A DNA stretch of 64,000 bases from Rhizobium phaseoli (lineage in GTDB: Bacteria; Pseudomonadota; Alphaproteobacteria; Rhizobiales; Rhizobiaceae), in contig NZ_WUFT01000014.1 in the NCBI RefSeq assembly GCF_010668805.1, forward strand, positions 118,143 through 182,142, given 5' to 3'. Made by a program: the position numbers and the translations under genes. Every line of letters begins with the position of its first letter. Within the stretch, counting starts at the first letter, position 1. Below the pieces are notes generated by a model. It saw nothing but the letters and a program-made list of their open reading frames with translations, made no database searches and was not told where the DNA came from. This document shows positions 63,844 to 64,000 of this stretch, piece by piece.

Positions 63844-63873
63844 CCCATACTCCTATCCGTCCCTAGCGCCTAT

Positions 63874-64000
63874 TGGAGTTGCCCCATAAAAACCGGACAG
63901 GATCAGATTTCTGTTTGACGGTTTAAGAACTCGCGGGGAGATCGATATCCCAAAGCTTTGTGCGGGTGAAGCGTGTTGTAATGCTCGAACCACAATGGCA
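63874..64000 (-). mobile_element. End of an IS3-family insertion sequence (continues past the window)
   Basis: The stretch from TGGAGTTGCCCC at 63874 looks like the IS terminal repeat, followed by the 3' end of a leftward transposase gene. The rest of the element lies beyond position 64000. Confidence 0.8.
63903..64000 (-). CDS. IS3-family transposase (OrfB), C-terminal end only
   Basis: The visible codons read PLWFEHYNTLHPHKALGYRS then PREFLNRQTEI and a stop. The block HPHKALGYRSPREF is the hallmark C-terminus of the IS3 OrfB integrase (DDE family). Most of the gene, including the catalytic residues, lies outside the window. Confidence 0.88.
   Translation of the reverse strand, partial: PLWFEHYNTLHPHKALGYRSPREFLNRQTEI

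Overview
The window looks like a fast-growing rhizobium of the Rhizobium leguminosarum / R. etli group. It has high GC and carries the end of a rhaRSTPQUK-type rhamnose operon, many ABC uptake systems, a pcaIJF/pcaR ring-cleavage module, and large palindromic intergenic repeats typical of rhizobia. The density of uptake and catabolic operons would fit a large replicon or chromid, but that is inference. I saw no tRNA, rRNA, CRISPR array or phage block. The right edge runs into an IS3-family insertion sequence.

Layout. 0-1.5 kb: end of the rhamnose operon (mutarotase, kinase). 1.6-3.3 kb: a hydratase-family protein and a solo siderophore-type ABC ATPase. 3.4-11.7 kb: a leftward operon (substrate-binding protein, livG, livF, livH, livM, a GMC oxidoreductase and a beta-hydroxyacid dehydrogenase) facing a divergent LysR regulator, with operator-like repeats between. 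11.7-17.9 kb: cupin, glutaryl-CoA dehydrogenase, a helical hypothetical, DUF4126 protein plus flavin disulfide reductase, DedA protein and a polyol dehydrogenase. 18.4-27.9 kb: CopC-like protein, then a complete K+ uptake locus (two tiny membrane proteins including KdpF, kdpA, a 51-residue membrane protein, kdpB, kdpC, kdpD, kdpE and an EIIA-Ntr paralogue). 27.9-33.1 kb: porin and a sulfate ABC operon. 33.3-41.7 kb: cell-wall hydrolase, peptidase T, and a leftward operon of GntR regulator, PLP enzyme and CUT1 sugar-type ABC importer.

42-52.4 kb is the most distinctive part. It holds UdgX (a covalent uracil-DNA binder), a stand-alone LigD-type primase-polymerase coupled to topoisomerase IB behind glgX, a glutathione transferase, a DUF2934 protein and several tiny proteins. 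Six promoters here read GGAAC-N18-TT, the pattern of the alphaproteobacterial general stress sigma factor (EcfG/RpoE2). I read this as a stress and DNA-repair island under one sigma factor.

52.4-64 kb: SDR oxidoreductase, MFS transporter, GNAT acetyltransferase, and a transglutaminase-like gene lying between a decayed thiolase 3' end and the intact pcaF. Then pcaIJF with pcaR and a perfect operator, a secreted phosphatase, a di-haem peroxidase, a small conserved hypothetical, and the IS end.
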